Source: Pseudarthrobacter sp. NS4
GTDB taxonomy: Bacteria > Actinomycetota > Actinomycetes > Actinomycetales > Micrococcaceae
Direction of reading: 5' to 3'
Length of the DNA stretch: 64,000 nucleotides
Assembly: GCF_024758005.1 (NCBI RefSeq)
Contig: NZ_CP103288.1
Coordinates: 2,046,001 to 2,110,000, forward strand
Made by a program: the position numbers and the translations under genes. Below the pieces are notes generated by a model that made no database searches, was not told where the DNA came from, and worked only from the letters and a program-made list of their open reading frames with translations. Within the stretch, counting starts at the first letter, position 1. Each line of letters opens with the position of its first letter. This document shows positions 63,543 through 64,000 of this stretch, in pieces.

Positions 63543-64000
63543 TCACTGACGATAGGGCGTGAAGTGCAGGTTTTTGGTATGGCGTGTGCGGACTGCATCT
63601 CGGTGGGGGCCGCTGACAATGCTGCCGTCGGTGTCGAGGAGTTCACTGGCACGTCGGGTGATACGGATGGTTCCGCCACGGATAAGCAGGTGCTCCAGCA
63701 CTCTCTGAGCCTCTTCAACACCGTCATCTTCGTAGTCCCCTCCAAAAGTCCACCATCCTAAGTCGGGTCCGTTAATGACGACAACGAAGCCGCTGGTGAT
63801 GAGGACCTCGAACGGTATGGCGCCGCGACGATGAGGTGTGACAGTGACAGTCCGGTCGAACTCAGCTTGTTCCGTTGAGACGGTGGCTTCGCCGTCCTCT
63901 CCTACTAGGGCAATGAGCCGCGCAACGAGAACATCTCCTGAACTCGGAGCGAGCAGCTGCCGCACGTGATACTTCTCAAGCAGCGCCTTTGCTTTCTCGA
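63543..64000 (-). CDS. Hypothetical protein, 5' end outside window
   Basis: The frame is open to the window edge: KAKALLEKYHVRQLLAPSSG precedes a possible GTG at 63965. Visible domain: VTPHRRGAIPFEVLITSGFV, LGWWTFGGDYEDDGVEEAQR, LLIRGGTIRITRRAS. It looks like a compact soluble alpha/beta protein of at least 150 residues. No family known. Confidence 0.55.
   Translation of the reverse strand, partial: EKAKALLEKYHVRQLLAPSSGDVLVARLIALVGEDGEATVSTEQAEFDRTVTVTPHRRGAIPFEVLITSGFVVVINGPDLGWWTFGGDYEDDGVEEAQRVLEHLLIRGGTIRITRRASELLDTDGSIVSGPHRDAVRTRHTKNLHFTPYRQ

Noticed and set aside
1..64000. CRISPR array, tRNA or rRNA genes
   Set aside because: No regularly spaced short repeats, no complete tRNA cloverleaf with a proper T-loop, and no rRNA sequence were found on reading both strands.

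Overview
The window is high-GC actinobacterial DNA. Gene content and order point to Micrococcaceae, most likely Arthrobacter or Pseudarthrobacter. The choline oxidase at 39216-40856 has the same length (546 aa) and the same active-site residues as I remember for the Arthrobacter globiformis enzyme. The order pentose-phosphate genes / ctaB / ctaA / ABC pair / sufR / suf genes matches, from memory, the Mycobacterium tuberculosis Rv1445c-Rv1466 neighbourhood. I see no tRNA, rRNA or CRISPR.

Core block, 1-25.6 kb. A minus-strand operon runs tkt-tal-pgi-zwf-opcA-pgl (pgl leaves the window) and makes NADPH and pentoses. ctaB (heme O synthase) diverges from it, and ctaA (heme A synthase) lies behind an ABC exporter pair. 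Divergent from that pair is sufR-sufB-sufD-Rieske-sufC-sufT for iron-sulfur cluster assembly, without sufS or sufU in the cluster. A convergent neutral zinc metallopeptidase follows. Next come an acyl-CoA ligase and an odd thiolase, convergent with the biotin ECF transporter bioY-bioM-bioN, a grouping that recalls Bacillus yhfU-yhfT-yhfS. A spore-photoproduct-lyase-type radical SAM protein closes the block.

Accessory block, 25.7-36.5 kb. It holds an NUC-type nuclease, lipoproteins, an LmeA-like protein, a CPBP protease, a FAD monooxygenase, a monomeric PheRS-like synthetase with a frameshifted tail and a ribosome-site-masking leader hairpin, a YegP-type protein, a VOC protein and a lipoprotein deacetylase.

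Choline block, 36.5-43.3 kb. BCCT transporter, choline oxidase, betaine aldehyde dehydrogenase and a BetI-like repressor form a choline-to-betaine module. The betT and betB promoters share -35/-10 boxes and a TTGAACANNTGTTCAA operator.

Decaying island, 43.6-61 kb. Two direct repeats of about 0.77 kb, each with a 231-aa membrane-protein gene, flank 16 kb rich in broken or odd genes. These include a frameshifted CPBP protease, a serine resolvase lacking its catalytic serine, a PEP-utilising-enzyme remnant fused to a membrane-protein remnant, an orphan CbxX-type AAA+ ATPase, an ECF sigma factor with a membrane partner, lipoproteins, small membrane proteins, a three-way-junction RNA candidate and a 55-bp palindrome. 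An ISL3-family insertion sequence lies just outside at 61.3-62.7 kb, followed by small membrane proteins and one gene that leaves the window.
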